Shown here one piece after another: positions 12,694 through 25,448 of a DNA stretch of 64,000 bases (position 1 is its first letter; each line of letters starts with the position of its first letter). A program made the translations under genes and the position numbers. The notes under the pieces were generated by a model. It worked only from the letters and a program-made list of their open reading frames with translations. It made no database searches and was not told the DNA's origin. The stretch is from assembly GCA_029204225.1 (NCBI GenBank), contig CM055102.1, forward strand, positions 36,574,585 through 36,638,584, read 5' to 3'. The stretch comes from Diphasiastrum complanatum. Lineage: Eukaryota; Streptophyta; Lycopodiopsida; Lycopodiales; Lycopodiaceae.

Positions 12694-15239
12694 TATTCCT
12701 GAATAGGTAAAATTTTATACTATCCCAGTTCCAAGTTCTCAATGGTGATTGATATTTTGATTGGTGTACATTCATCCCATCTAGTTGTTTGCTTCATTAA
12801 GTCCTGTACAGCTGATTGTAACCACTGTGCCTCCTGCAATGTGCTGCAACACTGTTAAAGGTCTTTTATTCTTGAGTAAGAATGACACCCAAGCTTATTA
12901 CTTTTGCAAGAATCCAACAGTGTTCAATCGCGGTGGATCTTTAAGCAGTTACAGTCATCTTAGGGAATTGTAATATGCAATCATAACAGGCTTGAAATGG
13001 ACCTACACGTAGCTGCATTGCAATAGCAGGTCACCAGGTGAATCAGTCGTGTGCCTATAGATGGGTGGACTTATCCTGTGTCTTTCCGAATGCATCTTTC
13101 TGAATGCAAAAGATAAGCTGATTGAAGAACGATGCAAAAGTTATCAGAAGAGATTAAACATTGTGAGAGTTTGAACCTTATTCAGATTACCAAGGACCTT
13201 ATTCTGGTCTTCCTCATATAGCCGCGAATCTATCTGAAAGCTGGACAGCACATTCTGGTATTCTAAATATTCCCTTTTCATCTTGCCACTTCTACAGTTT
13301 ACCTTGTCACTTGGAGCATAAGCTTGCATATGACATAATTTGAGTCAGTACAGAATGGCAGTTTTGAAAAAGACTAACTGCTCAATATCAGACTTTTGTT
13401 GTTAAGGATTTGACCTTACGTACCATGGTACACTGTTGTACCAAATTCAGTGATTTGGGACAATTTTTAGTGGTGCCATTGTTGGGTGTCAGGTCTGGAA
13501 TTCGGTATGCACTTGCATTCTCCAATGCCTTTCAATGAAGCTAATGTTTTGATAGAAGTTAATCTATAAATTCTTGTACTTCTGAATCTCAAATAAATAT
13601 AGGGGTTGTATTATTGTCCCAAAGAGTTTTGAAAGTGTTACTTGCGGGGTAACATAAGCTTTTGTTGAAATGATTGAATTTACTTCCCATCATCGTAATC
13701 TATGTTTGTACTAATTTTGTCTCTCATCTAAATGGTTGTAATTGAATATTTCAGTATTCTTTGGGTGTGAACAAAAATTGTGCACAACAGTGACTTGGCT
13801 GAGTCCCAGGATGCTTGAGTTGATGGGAGAGATAATATGGGTGTAAGATCAATGTCTTCATTTTGATATGCTATTTTAATAGAGGAAACACTATTACATT
13901 TGTTTGAGTAACCTAAGTCCTGTTGGGGACCCTCTAATTTCTCCTAGTACTTAGTTTATAGCATGCATGGATCAGTACATGGGCATAGACATATTTTTCC
14001 AAGAAGAATTGTTTGGTACAATTGTGGGCTTCATATAGTAATAAGTCATTTCTTGAGTTATGGAATATTTGAAAACTATTTGACTTATTGATTGTAGGTT
14101 ACCAATGATTTGTTTGATGGAACTTTAATGGTATTTCTTAACGAATCAGAATCTAAACCAAGATGTGGTAAGATCTACAGGTTTACTACTACTTTTGAGA
14201 GAGTTATGGTAGTGTGGGATGCCATAGCTAGGAGCCTAGTGAGGTCAGATCACTCTAGACATTTTGGTATACTAAGATTAGGAAATAGATTGAGGGTAAC
14301 TTAGTGATTGAACCAAAATTGATGATTGTCCACTAATTGGATTGAGATTAATTTGCCTAGGACATGGAAATTAGTTTTCACTAGAACCATATGTTATAAA
14401 TGAATCGTATATTAAGATCTATGGTGTGAATTCACCATAACCATTGAATATGAGATAAACAATGTAGATAAATGTAGATTTGTTAGGATTATTTGTCTAC
14501 TGATAAGCATATTGTTCCATTAGAAATCGCTCAACAATAGTTTTTCAATGACATCCTACATGATCTAGTTTTGAGTTGTGCTTTGAAAGTTACAACCGGT
14601 CAAAGATACAATTGCAGTCAATTATATTTTCGGCTCTGTGCATTTGACATGTTTGAGGTGGTCAAACATATATAATCGATGTTAGGTGTTGATTACAGCT
14701 TTTGACAAACCATAACTGTTATACCATAGGTTGAAACTAGGTCATATAGAGTGTCGTTGGAAAGCTCTAGTCGAGTTCTCTCCAATGGCACCAAAACTAT
14801 TTCAATCAGAGCTATGGTTAAAATGTATACCATTTTTCTAATGAACCGCATACTAGACTATAAAATGATGTGTTGGCGAATTGTATCCAATGCTAGATTA
14901 TTTTTTTTTTTTATGAATATTTTTTTAAAAAAGCTTTGAGAATTTACATTACATAGTTTTCAAATATGAGTCTCTTGAAATTTTTCTAAAGCCCATCAAA
15001 TTTCGACATTTCAAGGGTGTCAAATTTTGACAAATTAAAGTTGTCTTGATGGATTAAAGATGTTAGATTTTGAGAAATCGAAAAAGAAGTCAAAATATAT
15101 CAGTTTTATATGTCGGAAGTTGACATTTTAATGTATCGGATTCCTATGGTTTGAAAAAGTGTTGGAATCTAGAATTTATATATATTGGATTCCAATTGAC
15201 ATGTATTTTTGGTTGATGAAAAGAAACATCCAACGAATT
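12694..15239. other. golgin 3' flank and unassigned AT-rich DNA
   Basis: The first few hundred bases should contain the golgin 3' untranslated region. The rest has only short open frames with no recognisable motif. The text at 14.7-14.9 kb (cgttggaaagctctagtcg) has the flavour of degraded LTR-retrotransposon DNA but no domain can be read. Confidence 0.4.
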
Positions 15240-16870
15240 TCAAGTCCTTTATTGACAAAGACTCTTAGATGTTTTGACATATGTTGTAAATAATAATAAA
15301 AAAATTCGAGAACTTTTGTTAAAATTTACATCGCTATCGACACTATTACGTTGTAGTGGAAGACCAATCAAAATCCATTGAAAAACTTTTTCACATTTTA
15401 GATGGAATTTCCAATGGTAACAACGGTTTTTAACTTTTACGGAATTGGCTTTAGCCATCTACATTATCTACAATTAGCAACATAAGATTCTATGAAAGGT
15501 TTCATCTTTGGTCAGAAGAAGTTCCTTCACACCAAATCGATGTTCTATGTATACCAAGGTGCAGGATATTAAATCTTTGTTCTAATAGCATAGTCACTTG
15601 GTACGCATACTTTCCTTTCATTGAATAACAATCCATTACAAATGAAAAATTGAATTTCAACCTTTTTATTAATGGATCTTTCTCACAAAGTCTTCTAACA
15701 AAAGATATAAATTTGTATAGATTCTTGTGAAAAAAAGTTCATTCACTTCACAGATATGGCTTAGAGCATCTGCAACTTGATATTTAGATTTGTTGACATA
15801 TCGAATCTTGAGTTAGATTCTTGCCTTCCCTACCTCTCAAATCATTATGAGTACAAAAATATGGTGGGAATCATTCTTCATAGTGAATTTGTCACAATTC
15901 ATATATTTTTACCAAGTTTTTGTTGTCTTAATCGCATTAAAAAGGTTTTATGAGTAGAATATTTCACTTGCACATTAATTAACTTCTTAATTGAAAAAAT
16001 CGTAAGTTTTGGTTTTGCAACAATATTACTAACATAAGTTCTAACTTCAGTAGGAAGATCAAAATAAGCTATTAACAAATTTGTGCCAAAAAAATGTGAT
16101 TTTCAAAGCTCAAAGTCTCTCATCCAAAGATTCAATCCATTCTATTGAAAGGCTAGGTCTTTCTTTCTTGCTTATCTTTAGATCATTGAGAGGAATTGCA
16201 ATATTTGCACCTAATAAATTTCCAAAAAAAATATAGTGAATTTTAGTAATAACTTCAATTGATAGACTATTTGGAAATTGCAAATTCAACAACTATCTTT
16301 ACTTTTTCAAAGTCAATTTTCAAAGGTAATTCAATGACCCAAATAAAGAAGTTCATGCTTCGTAAACCTATAGTTGGATTCTTTTGCATATAGCTTCTCT
16401 TGCCTCAAGATATTCAAAATAATTCGAAGATACTCCAATTGTTCCTTCTACATCTCACTATACATGCAAATAATATATATAAATACAGCCACAAACTTTC
16501 TTGATATGGCCAATAATCAATTTTTCATTTGTTCAAAAGTGGTAGGAGCATTGGTCTTCATTCAAATGAAAGCGCAAGAAATTCATAATACTTCTTGGTT
16601 TCTAAGGGGAGGCTCGAACCTAGGACCAAAGAAACTTTGGATGTCAAGCTAATCAACTAAGACAACCTCGTTGGATAGAAATACTAGAAACTCATAATGA
16701 CCGAATTGGGTCCTAAACTAGTCATTTGAGCATCATCAAGATGGATATAGATTTGATAGTATCTCGTATGTAGATCTGCCTTGGTGAAGTATTTAGTTCC
16801 ACAATCTATCCACCAAATTATCCATTTTTGGCAATGGATGCTTGTTTTTAAAAAACTAGCTTGATGAGTG
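15240..16870 (-). mobile_element. Ty3/gypsy pol relic (RT, RNase H, integrase)
   Basis: Read on the minus strand through many stops and shifts, the order is: reverse transcriptase NKHPLPKMDNLVDRL (about 16845-16800), TSFRTQFG (about 16715), TNAPTTFEQM (about 16550), FVAVFIYIICMYS replacing the usual catalytic block near 16480, LYLGH near 16340; RNase H end YQVADALSH near 15790; integrase text toward 15240. The order is normal for gypsy pol. It is interrupted at 16591-16674 by a SINE. Dead copy. Confidence 0.75.
16591..16674 (-). mobile_element. tRNA-derived mini-SINE, older copy
   Basis: An 84-bp segment is a diverged copy of the element at 38810-38894, with most differences of the C-to-T or G-to-A kind. 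On the minus strand it keeps the box B TTCGAGCC and a decayed box A. It lies inside the gypsy reverse transcriptase. An imperfect 13-bp duplication flanks it (agaaattcataat at 16577-16589 and agaaactcataat at 16686-16698), and both copies encode the same YEFL residues of the interrupted RT. Confidence 0.75.
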
Positions 16871-17069
16871 TGCTAGTTCTCTCCAAATCTTAAGAAGCCA
16901 AAAATAGCTTCTCAAGTTGATCCTTTGGCATGGACTTGATGAGATAACCAGCCAAGAAACCTGAAATTGTAGCAAGATCACCATGAACTCTACAAAGTAT
17001 TCGATATGGAAGGTGAGAATGGAGTCATTATTGATACTCCAAGATCTCTTTGACATTGGCCTAGATGAA

Positions 17070-17876
17070 GAGGATGTGTCTCTTGGAGGACAAGAGTTGT
17101 AAAGTACAAGAAGAGGGCTAGACTAGAATTGCATTGCATTAAGATGAATGTTAGTAATGACCTTCTAAAGGAAGTGTCCTCTTGTAGTTCAACCAAGGAA
17201 GCTTGTGATTCTTCAAAAGCTATATATGAATCAACAACACTTCAAGAGTGGTTATGATAAGAAACCAAATCTTACAAAGCATGAGGAGAAGTGGTGAAAG
17301 TGCACAAGAGTATGTGCTAAGGATCAAGTCTCTCAACATAGGAGAAAAGGTCCTTGATAATAAACTTGTACAAGTGATCCTCAATGGCTTAGGAGATGAG
17401 TTCTCCAATTTGGTTCAAAGTTTTGCCATCCAACACACTTTTCCATCAATTGATAAGCTCCATAGTGTGCTAGTGGCTGAAGGGTGCATGATACTCCATG
17501 CAAAAGCAAGGTGGGATCCGTACCATTGCAAGATGGAGATGAGAAAGTAAATTTCTCATTCATGGGAAAGAAGAAGACCAAGGGATCCAAGAAGGATCAA
17601 GCAAAGGAGGCCAAGGAGGAGGATCAAGCATCAAGTTCAAAGGCAAAGGACCAATCAAGGCAAAAATGCTTCTTTTGTGGAAAGAAGGAGCATTTTGCAT
17701 CCGAATGCTACAAGAGGCAAAGAGCACAAGAGGAAGAGAACAAACAAGGAAACCTTGCAGATGAAGAGGAGGAAGATGAAGGAGATCTATTCTTGATGGC
17801 ATCTACATCCTCGCCAATAAGGAATGAGACCAAGTTCTTGGCCTATCCAATTCAAAGTCCTTCTTTACTCTCTTAA
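17070..17876 (+). pseudogene. Ty1/copia gag relic with zinc knuckle
   Basis: From about 17070 the plus strand reads copia gag (LHCIKMNVSNDLLKEVSSC), then with frame changes VQVILNGLGDEFSNLVQSF (17368-17424), a lysine-rich stretch and the zinc knuckle CFFCGKKEHFASEC at about 17668-17709 (CX2CX4HX4C), ending in an acidic tail and a stop at 17874-17876. Gag forms the particle that packages element RNA. The protease and pol that should follow are missing; the next recognisable coding sequence belongs to a gypsy element. Confidence 0.75.
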
Positions 17877-18189
17877 ATCCATTTTGAAAGAACATGATCC
17901 AATTCTTATCCTTATGTTTAATGATGGATCAACATTCATTCTTGCATGCCATCAAGGCTCAATCCTATGAATCAAGCAAGGCAAGCTGTTTTTGGCAACA
18001 TTATCTATGCATTTAATAGCTTAATTGATGTATCATCAAGTGCACAAAATGCCTTAAATTCATAGCTTGGCATGGTGTTTAGTTTTGAAGTGTGCTACAT
18101 GTATATAGACATGATAATGGAACATCATGTAAGAGATCCTTTAAGAGGTGGTGAAAGATCCTTCATGGACATCATTCTCTATTGGAGTC

Positions 18190-19055
18190 TCAAAAGTTCC
18201 TTGTTTGTAGCTAGGCAAATGATGAACGATTTATTTCGTCCATATTTGGGGAAGTTTGTGGTGGTATTTCTAGATGATATTCTCATCTCCAGTAAAACCT
18301 TTAAGGAACACATACATCACTTGAGAATCGTCTTGATGAAACTCTGACAGGAGTTACTCTACAAAAGAATCCAAGTGTGAATTCTTTAAGCAAGAGTTGC
18401 TTTATCTCAGTCATAAGATCACACTTAATGGGGGATCAAGATTGTAATTGAATGGCCAATTTTGGAAACTGTGAGGCAAGTTAAATCATTTTTAGGATTT
18501 GTCATTTTTTTTTGAAGTTTTATTGAGGATTATGCTAAGGTAGCAGTTCCACTTAATAATCTGACAAAATGGATTGTTAATAAAAAGAAAAAGAGGAATC
18601 AACCTACTCCGTCTGTTGTTTGGAACGAGGAATTGAATCGGTGTTCTGAGAAACTTAAAACATTGGTTGTTTCAGCTCCCGTGTTACAAATTACAAATCC
18701 AGACTTATCTTACGTCATGAGAACTAATGCAATTGATATTGCAATTGGAGAGGTTCTATTACAAATGGATAGGCCACTGGCGTTTGAAAGCAAAAAATTC
18801 ACAGGTCCTTAGTTGCGTTATAATATGCAGGAAAAGGAATTGTTTGCAGTAATGCAAGCACTTAAAACTTGGAGACACTACTTGTATGGTAGTAAGTTTA
18901 TAGTGTATACGGGTCACCAGCCTCTTAAGTATTTTTGCAATCAACATGATCTTCGGGGGAGAAAAGCTCGATGGGCTGAATTGATGCAAGAATTTGATCA
19001 TGAAATCCATTACATAAGAGACAACTCTAATCAAGTTTCGGATGCTCTTAGTTAG
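18190..19055 (+). mobile_element. Ty3/gypsy pol relic (RT and RNase H)
   Basis: The plus strand encodes YLGKFVVVFLDDILISS (about 18243-18293), a gypsy reverse transcriptase catalytic block with FLDD in place of the usual YxDD, then LYLSHKITL with stops, and an intact RNase H part from 18813 to 19055 (MQEKELFAVMQALKTWRHYL ... WAELMQEFDHEIHYIRD). The last residues SNQVSDALS are the standard end of the gypsy RNase H domain. Several in-frame stops lie between 18345 and 18810. Confidence 0.8.
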
Positions 19056-19516
19056 ATCGGTGAACTGAACGAGTTGTCACTCACCCAGATTTTCACAGAT
19101 CTACATCTTTCGTTGAGAGGAAAATATGAAACAGATTTCCATTTTGGTCATATTTGGAATATTGTTCAGACCGAAAGAAATGTACAACACGACTCTGACT
19201 GCATTCAGACTATATCTATTCACGACTAAATAATCAATATTCTAGTAATCTAGGTTGCGTATATTGTGATTGAATGCTCATTTTATTCATGTTCTGATCG
19301 ATTGTTGCTTGTAGATAAACTTATTCATAGGTTAAATTGTTTTGTCTCACTGATAGTCAGAATTGAATGTATAGATTCAATGACTTTGAAGTCATGATTA
19401 AGTAGGACATATTTCGATCTGTCAAGTCTGCCTAGATCCAATAGACGTGGTTTCATGCACTGAGGATTCTCCGCTCACTCTCTCTGTCGCGACACATCTC
19501 AAAATGAATCCCAACA

Positions 19517-19528
19517 TGGTATCAAAGC
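19517..19528 (+). other. primer-binding site of a copia element
   Basis: TGGTATCAAAGC is a one-base variant of the initiator tRNA-Met complement. The DNA before it (about 19210-19516) should be the element's 5' LTR, ending cccaaca. Copia-like gag begins just after it at about 19557 (MDDVVMTLLSSLPSSYENRV). Confidence 0.7.
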
Positions 19529-19556
19529 GGTAATTTGTACTCTCTGATTCGTTTAA

Positions 19557-20305
19557 GATGGATGACGTTGTAATGACCTTATTGTCTAGCCTACCGTCCT
19601 CATATGAAAACCGGGTAATGATGATTTCCACACACTCAGATATTACATTTTCTAGAATCATAATCATGTTGTTGCAGGAGGAGACAAGATGGAATGGAGC
19701 ATCCTCATCCTCCATTAGTGACTCGTAGACATTATTCTCAAAGAAGAACACAAGGAAGCAACAAAAGAAAAAGGTTGTCAGACATATCGACAACAATAAA
19801 AAACAGTCATAGAAGACAGAATTTACAATTTGCTCAGAACAAGAAGAGAGTTTTCTACAAGTATTGCAAGAGGATGAACGACGAAATCCAGGATTTCTGG
19901 ATCTTGAAGTTCAACAGCGACAAGAAAAAGTAGCCGGATCATTGAACCCTCTTGTCTGCCAAAGCTGAATCGTAGGTAAGTAGGCAAGAAGACCATTTAA
20001 GTCAAATCAAGAACATGTATCTAAAGATTTGCTAGACATAGTACATATAGATATATGTGGCCTAATGTAGACACCATCACTGCTTGGTGCTAAATTCTTT
20101 ATTGCATTCATAGATGACCATTCTAAAAGAACTGTTGTATAATCTCTGAGACTCAAATATGAAGCTTTCCAGATCATCAAGAAATATAAAGAAAATGCAT
20201 AGTTGCAGACAGACAAGAAAATCAAAGCTCTTAGGAGCGACAACCACTGTGAATACATCTCAAAGAAGTTTAAGGATTACTACTCAGCCAACGACATCAA
20301 ATTTT
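19557..20305 (+). pseudogene. copia gag-integrase remnant, 5' half of a split element
   Basis: Frame-shifting text reads a copia gag end (LPSSYENRVMMISTHSDIT), then integrase: DLLDIVHIDICGLM and FFIAFIDDHSKRTVV (about 20030-20140), LRSDNHCEYISKKFKDYY (about 20230-20285). The order gag then integrase is diagnostic of Ty1/copia. Coding sequence stops abruptly near 20305; matching reverse transcriptase text in the same orientation resumes at 25449. Confidence 0.7.
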
Positions 20306-21234
20306 TTGTGATAATTGGATGAGTTTGGAGGTGCAGCTACAGTACACAAGCAGTAGCAAGCTATACACTCACATGTGTGAAGAATTTAGCATGGTTTTGG
20401 AGCTAATTCATGGAGTTCAAGCGAAGATAAGCTAGAAATCAATGCATTGACTAGTAGTCTAGCTTCCAGATCAAAAGTAGGTGCTTTCTCCATCATTTCT
20501 AGGATCAAATGGGATTATTTTGCTGAATTTTTTACATGGTATCAGATCCATTCCAAGAAATGAATTTAATTCATGCTAGAATCATAGATTTTGATGCAAT
20601 TCAAGCATTGATTGCTATCTAGACATAATCTATGATTTGTACCTTCAATCATTGATCAATTTGAGTGAGGAGGGATCTAATGGTTTTTTATTTACAGGAT
20701 TTTTAAAATCTCAATTTTTAGAGAAAAAGGACAATTATGATTGTACTAATCAATTGTTAAGAGTTATTGATTGCTTAATCCAATGATCTATCAACTTCTA
20801 GGTGTTAGATCTTGATCTAGATGCATTACACTATGATTTAAGCAAGAGAAATGGATCAAATGATTAAAATATTAGAGGAGCGGCCTCACATGTGTGGAGG
20901 ACAGTACCTTTACGGGTTGTAAACAGAGAGTAAATTACTCAAGCTTAGAAATGCATTCCAATCACAAAAACACAAGACAAATGTGGAAAATACAAGCAAA
21001 AGTAGAAATTGTCGATGTCTCATCAACTTCTCATTAAAAATGGTGATCTCTTTATAGATCAAGTATATGAATGATCTGTGTACTAGTACAACAGGCCTTC
21101 ACACGTGTGGAAAGTACCACAACATGTAGATCCACCAATAGGAGCCATATATGCTCATTTTCCAAAGTTGACTTATCATACTAGCTAGAAACCAAAAGCT
21201 AGTCTCCACAAAAATAGGAATATTCCCTATAAAA
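20306..21234 (+). mobile_element. fragment of another LTR retrotransposon (LTR end and PBS)
   Basis: A likely LTR end (ttttttaca) is followed by TGGTATCAGATC at 20537-20548, a variant tRNA-Met primer-binding site. No gag is readable after it. The segment repeats a TCACAYGTGTGGA motif (about 20886 and 21098, a related form at 20368, another at 21440). Confidence 0.45.
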
Positions 21235-21871
21235 TGTGAAGGATTTCAGATCATTCAAGATCCAATCCATGTCCCTGATCTTTGGTTACAATAAGGAGCA
21301 AACCAACAATCCTGCCAATGTAGAAAAATCAGCATCTACATACAAAATGAGATGCAAACTCTAAGAGATACTGATCAAACATGAACCAAAATATAAAATA
21401 TGTTTGTTTTCCATACAATTACATTACCCTATTTTATTTCACACGTGTGGAACCGAAAATAGCTAAATATGAGCATTCTACACACAAGATTGCAAGATAT
21501 CATACACCAATAGATAGTAGAACCCAAAGAGAACCATGTATAATGATGAAATGAGAGAGAGAGAAGAGAGAAGATGTGTCTCTCCATGAGTTACATCCTT
21601 TTATAGAGTGTCCAAACCCTGTTTGGCCACTTGGCTTTCCCTCCAAAATGTAAACCCTACTATTTTTTGGTCTAGATTCAATGTACCCAAAGTTCAAATC
21701 TGAATCTCTCTCAAACTTGACTACCAACTTTCCCACACTTTCAAAAAGTGTTTATTGAATATATTCTAAACTAATATAACTTCAAAAAGTTTATTTCTAA
21801 GTCTAAAATGAGTTTTGGTCCTCAATTGACAATTTACCAAAATATGACTAAACTTGTTGAAATCTCTCACA
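21235..21871 (-). repeat. 3' LTR of a minus-strand copia element
   Basis: On the minus strand this 637-bp LTR begins TGTGAGAG, directly after a polypurine tract (gaagagggag), and ends CCTTCACA. Two blocks of it, 21235-21367 and about 21628-21860, are nearly identical to 25010-25144 and 25198-25448, which form the other LTR. Confidence 0.8.
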
Positions 21872-24800
21872 CTCCCTCTTCAACTAGTTTTGGCATAGTT
21901 TTGACAATAGAACTTTGATCCAACTTTAGAATGATCTTCATCCTAAGTATAGATCTCATTTCTAAGGTTCTAAAGTATCTTTCATAATTGATATAGAGAA
22001 TAGTGTCCAAATTGGATGCTTCACTATTTCTTACATCAATTTTACACATCAAGATATAACTAGAACATGAAGAACCAAATAGAATGTGAATGAAATGATT
22101 CCTCCATGTTTCAAACTTTGAACTCTCTGGAAAATTACAGCAACCAAACAATAAATGTGAGTGATGACCATTTGCTTGCTTGTCTCCTCCAACTTTGTCC
22201 TTTCTTAATATGTCTCCCCCATAAAACTCCATGAATGAGCCTCCATCTCCATCTTGCCACAAGAAACCATCAAACCTTGGAAATACATGAGTAGGTGAGT
22301 ACATAAATGATGCAAATCCAGCACCACATGATAAACCAAGTACGTTGCACTAGTCCATCTTCAAGATCTACTTGACACAAGAAAATGACCATGAATTCAC
22401 CAAAAATTGACAATCTCCAAACATTGGCATCAAGTAGCTCAACACTTGAGAACTTAGGCATGGATGACTGACATAATGAACCTCCAATAGCTTGATTTCC
22501 ATCAGCAAAACCAGCCAATAATGCTAGTACAACTCCAACAATAAGATATTGCAAGACAATGTAGCTAGTTTGTCCATATCTTGACAATTTGCACACATCC
22601 ACATGAAATAGCTCAAATATGAGATAGAACAAGTAAAGTAAACTTGAACAGCACTTCCTTGCTGCTCCTTTGACCTTACTTGACTCTACAATAACCTGCA
22701 AAAACATACCCAAAACATCTTTGCCAAATAACCTTCCTTTGATGCTCTTGACTAGCTCCAAATTGCCACCTTTCCTTTTGTGTTGTTGAAGCTCTTTGAG
22801 ACCAACCTCTTGATCTTCCTCTTGACCATCAAATTCATTGAACAAACTTTGGTTTCCAGATCCATTACTTGCTTTTCCAGTATGAAAACCATGAGAACCA
22901 ATATCCACTTGCATAGCATCATCTACACAAGAAAATTCTCCAAAACATGTGAGTAAAGCAAAATGAGTCGCTTTCACTTGCTTACCTTTCTCTTGATCAT
23001 CAAAGATATCAAAGATATGAATATCCTCAGACTTGTGAGTTAAGAATCTTTGACAATTTGCAACTACTTAGATGATTTCAGATAAATCCAAAATTGGCTC
23101 ATACGGTGAATCAAAAATTTCCATTACATTAGCAAATGAACTCATCCCAGATGGATGTACAAAATTGTCTCCAAACGATGTAACTATTTCTTTATCCTCC
23201 TGAAAAGAGAGAACATGCTTTTCAAAATCTATCTCTGGAAATACTCCCTCTCAAACATATGATCTATATCCAACAAGATCTCATCAATACTTGATTTCCA
23301 TAAAGGTTAGTGAAAACAATGTCACCAATGTCATCATCATAAATCAAAAGATAGATTCCAAACTTTTCATCCAACATGAGGTAGAGTAGGTGAAGATGAG
23401 TATCAAACCTAATAAATCCAGCCCTCTTGAGTCCATAACAAACCTCAATAAGCTCACCAATTAGATCTCTCTTTCCTTGAAGAAATTGCCTCTCGATTTG
23501 CTCCATGTAGTCTTCTCCAGCCAACCTTTTGCCATCTCAATCATGAGTGATCAATTCATAATCATAGAATCCTTTGAGTTGATGAAGAGATGTGAGATCC
23601 ATGCCTTGGATCTTCCCAAGAACCAATCTTCCATTGCTCTTTCCTTCATAAGACTCCCTCTTAATGATCACATCATAAGAAGTAGAAACCTCAAAGACAT
23701 TAGAAGCCATAAAAAAAATGATTAGTACCTTCAACATAAGGATGATTGAAGTACTCTCTTTTTTCAAACAAGAACTTCAATTCAAGGTTTTAGGTAATGA
23801 CTCATATGATAATGACTTTTCCTCACTATCATTCACAATGACATCATTCAAAGTACATCCAACTTTGAACTCTTCACATACTTCTCTTCTTCTTGACTTG
23901 TGACTATCTCCCTCACCAAGTCTCTTGATAGAACCATTTGATCTACTCTCTTTATGAAGACGTGTGACTCCACTTGCTGAAAAAATGAAACAAGCCGTTA
24001 AGTATAACTTGAACAAGTTCTACCTCCTTAATGCTTTCATCAATACATGCTAACTCATCATTGAATGCTTTAACCCTCAAAACAAAAGCATGAGTACTCT
24101 CTTCCTTCTTTTGAAAACTTTGAAAGATTTGCCTCCTAAGAGTAAGCACTCTTGATGTAGACTTGGATTCATAAAGCTTCTTCAAAGCTTCCCAAGCCTC
24201 CAAAGATGATGTGCACTTAACATTCATCTTAATCATGTGTAGAGCCTTCTTTGCTCTCTTGTCATACCTCACTTGATCTTGAGGTGCTTGAGGCCTCTCC
24301 TCCACACCTGCAACAATCTCCATCAACTCATTCATCTCCAATAAGGACTCCATCCTCACCTTCCAAGTAGAATAGTTGATTGAGATAAGCCTATCATTGC
24401 TCTCCAACATAAAGCCTCCACTTGTAGCCATATTGAAGTGCCCTGATCTTCTTCTTTCAACCTGTTTCAATGCATAAAGCACTCTCTTGAATGTCAACAC
24501 ATGAACTCAAGAAGATATCACAAAGATATGGAACCTCTCAAATCTCTTCTAACACTTCTAACTAGAAAATCAACACATAGAATAGTGAAATATTGATCAA
24601 CCTATGATCTATCCTCAATCTAATGATTCTTGCCACTTCCTAAGTTTGAAACACACTCAAATGAAGTTCAGTAACTTCACAAACTCGAGATCCAATCAAA
24701 ATTAGGTTTTTGACAAAATCACAAAAAATTGAATATCTCAAATTCTACATGCAATTTCTAGAAACTTCATATATCTTCTTGTAGACTCCAATGAGACCTT

Positions 24801-24995
24801 TTATCCAGTAAAACAAGTGTGAAATTGGAATTGATCAAGTATATAACCCTATATTGAGTTTTGACCTACAAAAGATTAAATCTACACATTCAAAAATGCT
24901 GATTTTTGAGTAGAGATCAATCTAGCATGCTCTAGCATTGGTAACTCCTCCAAATCTTTGCTAAAGATGGCTGATCCTTTCAACCTGAAACACAA
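21872..24995 (-). mobile_element. interior of the minus-strand copia element: gag and degraded pol
   Basis: Gag is the clear part (about 24450-23990 on the minus strand): STWKVRMESLLEMNELMEIV, EAWEALKKLYESKSTSRVLT and KEVELVQVILNGL are typical of copia gag. Downstream, 23524-23264 contains CYGLKRAGFIRFD and IYLLIYDDDIGDIVFTN, which I read as a shrunken copia reverse transcriptase with its catalytic block. The open frame at 22977-22270 has no recognised domain and includes a hydrophobic stretch (IVLQYLIVGVVLALLAG). No integrase or RNase H could be read, so the element is internally deleted and could only have moved with help. Confidence 0.65.
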
Positions 24996-25009
24996 GAGCT
25001 CTGATGCCA
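24996..25009 (-). other. primer-binding site of the minus-strand copia element
   Basis: On the minus strand TGGCATCAGAGCTC follows the LTR end CCTTCACA directly. It differs by one base from the common initiator tRNA-Met site. It fixes the orientation of the element and the inner border of its 5' LTR. Confidence 0.75.
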
Positions 25010-25448
25010 TGTGAAGGATTTCAGATCATTCAAGATCCAATCCATGTCCCTGATCTTTGGTTACAATAAGGAGCAAACCAACAATCCTGCCAATGTAGAA
25101 AAATCAGCATCTACATACAAAATGAGATGCAAACTCTAAGAGAGATCGATGGAGATGTATTCTCCCCCATTGTCGGATCTCGGTGGTTCAATTCATTTGC
25201 CACTTGGCTTTCCCTCCAAAATGTAAACCCCACTATTTTTAGGTCTAGATTCAATGTACCCAAAGTTCAAATTTGAATCTCTCTCAAACTCAACTACCAA
25301 CTTTCCCACACTTTCAAAAAGTGTTTATTGAATGTATTTTAAACTAATATAACTTCAAAAAGTTTATCTCTAAGTCTAAAATGAGTTTTGGCCTCTTATT
25401 GACAATTTACCAAAATATGACTAAACTAGACTAAACTAGTTGAAATCT
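25010..25448 (-). repeat. 5' LTR of the minus-strand copia element, truncated
   Basis: About 439 bp; it matches the LTR at 21235-21871 in two blocks, but the central part is shorter (25145-25197 replaces about 260 bp) and the outer terminus CTCTCACA is missing. At 25449 the sequence passes straight into copia reverse transcriptase coding sequence on the opposite strand. Confidence 0.75.

Noticed and set aside
22270-22977. 235-codon minus-strand open frame as an independent membrane-protein gene
   Set aside because: It lies between two LTRs in a degraded copia interior and matches no family I know; element-derived sequence is the simpler reading.
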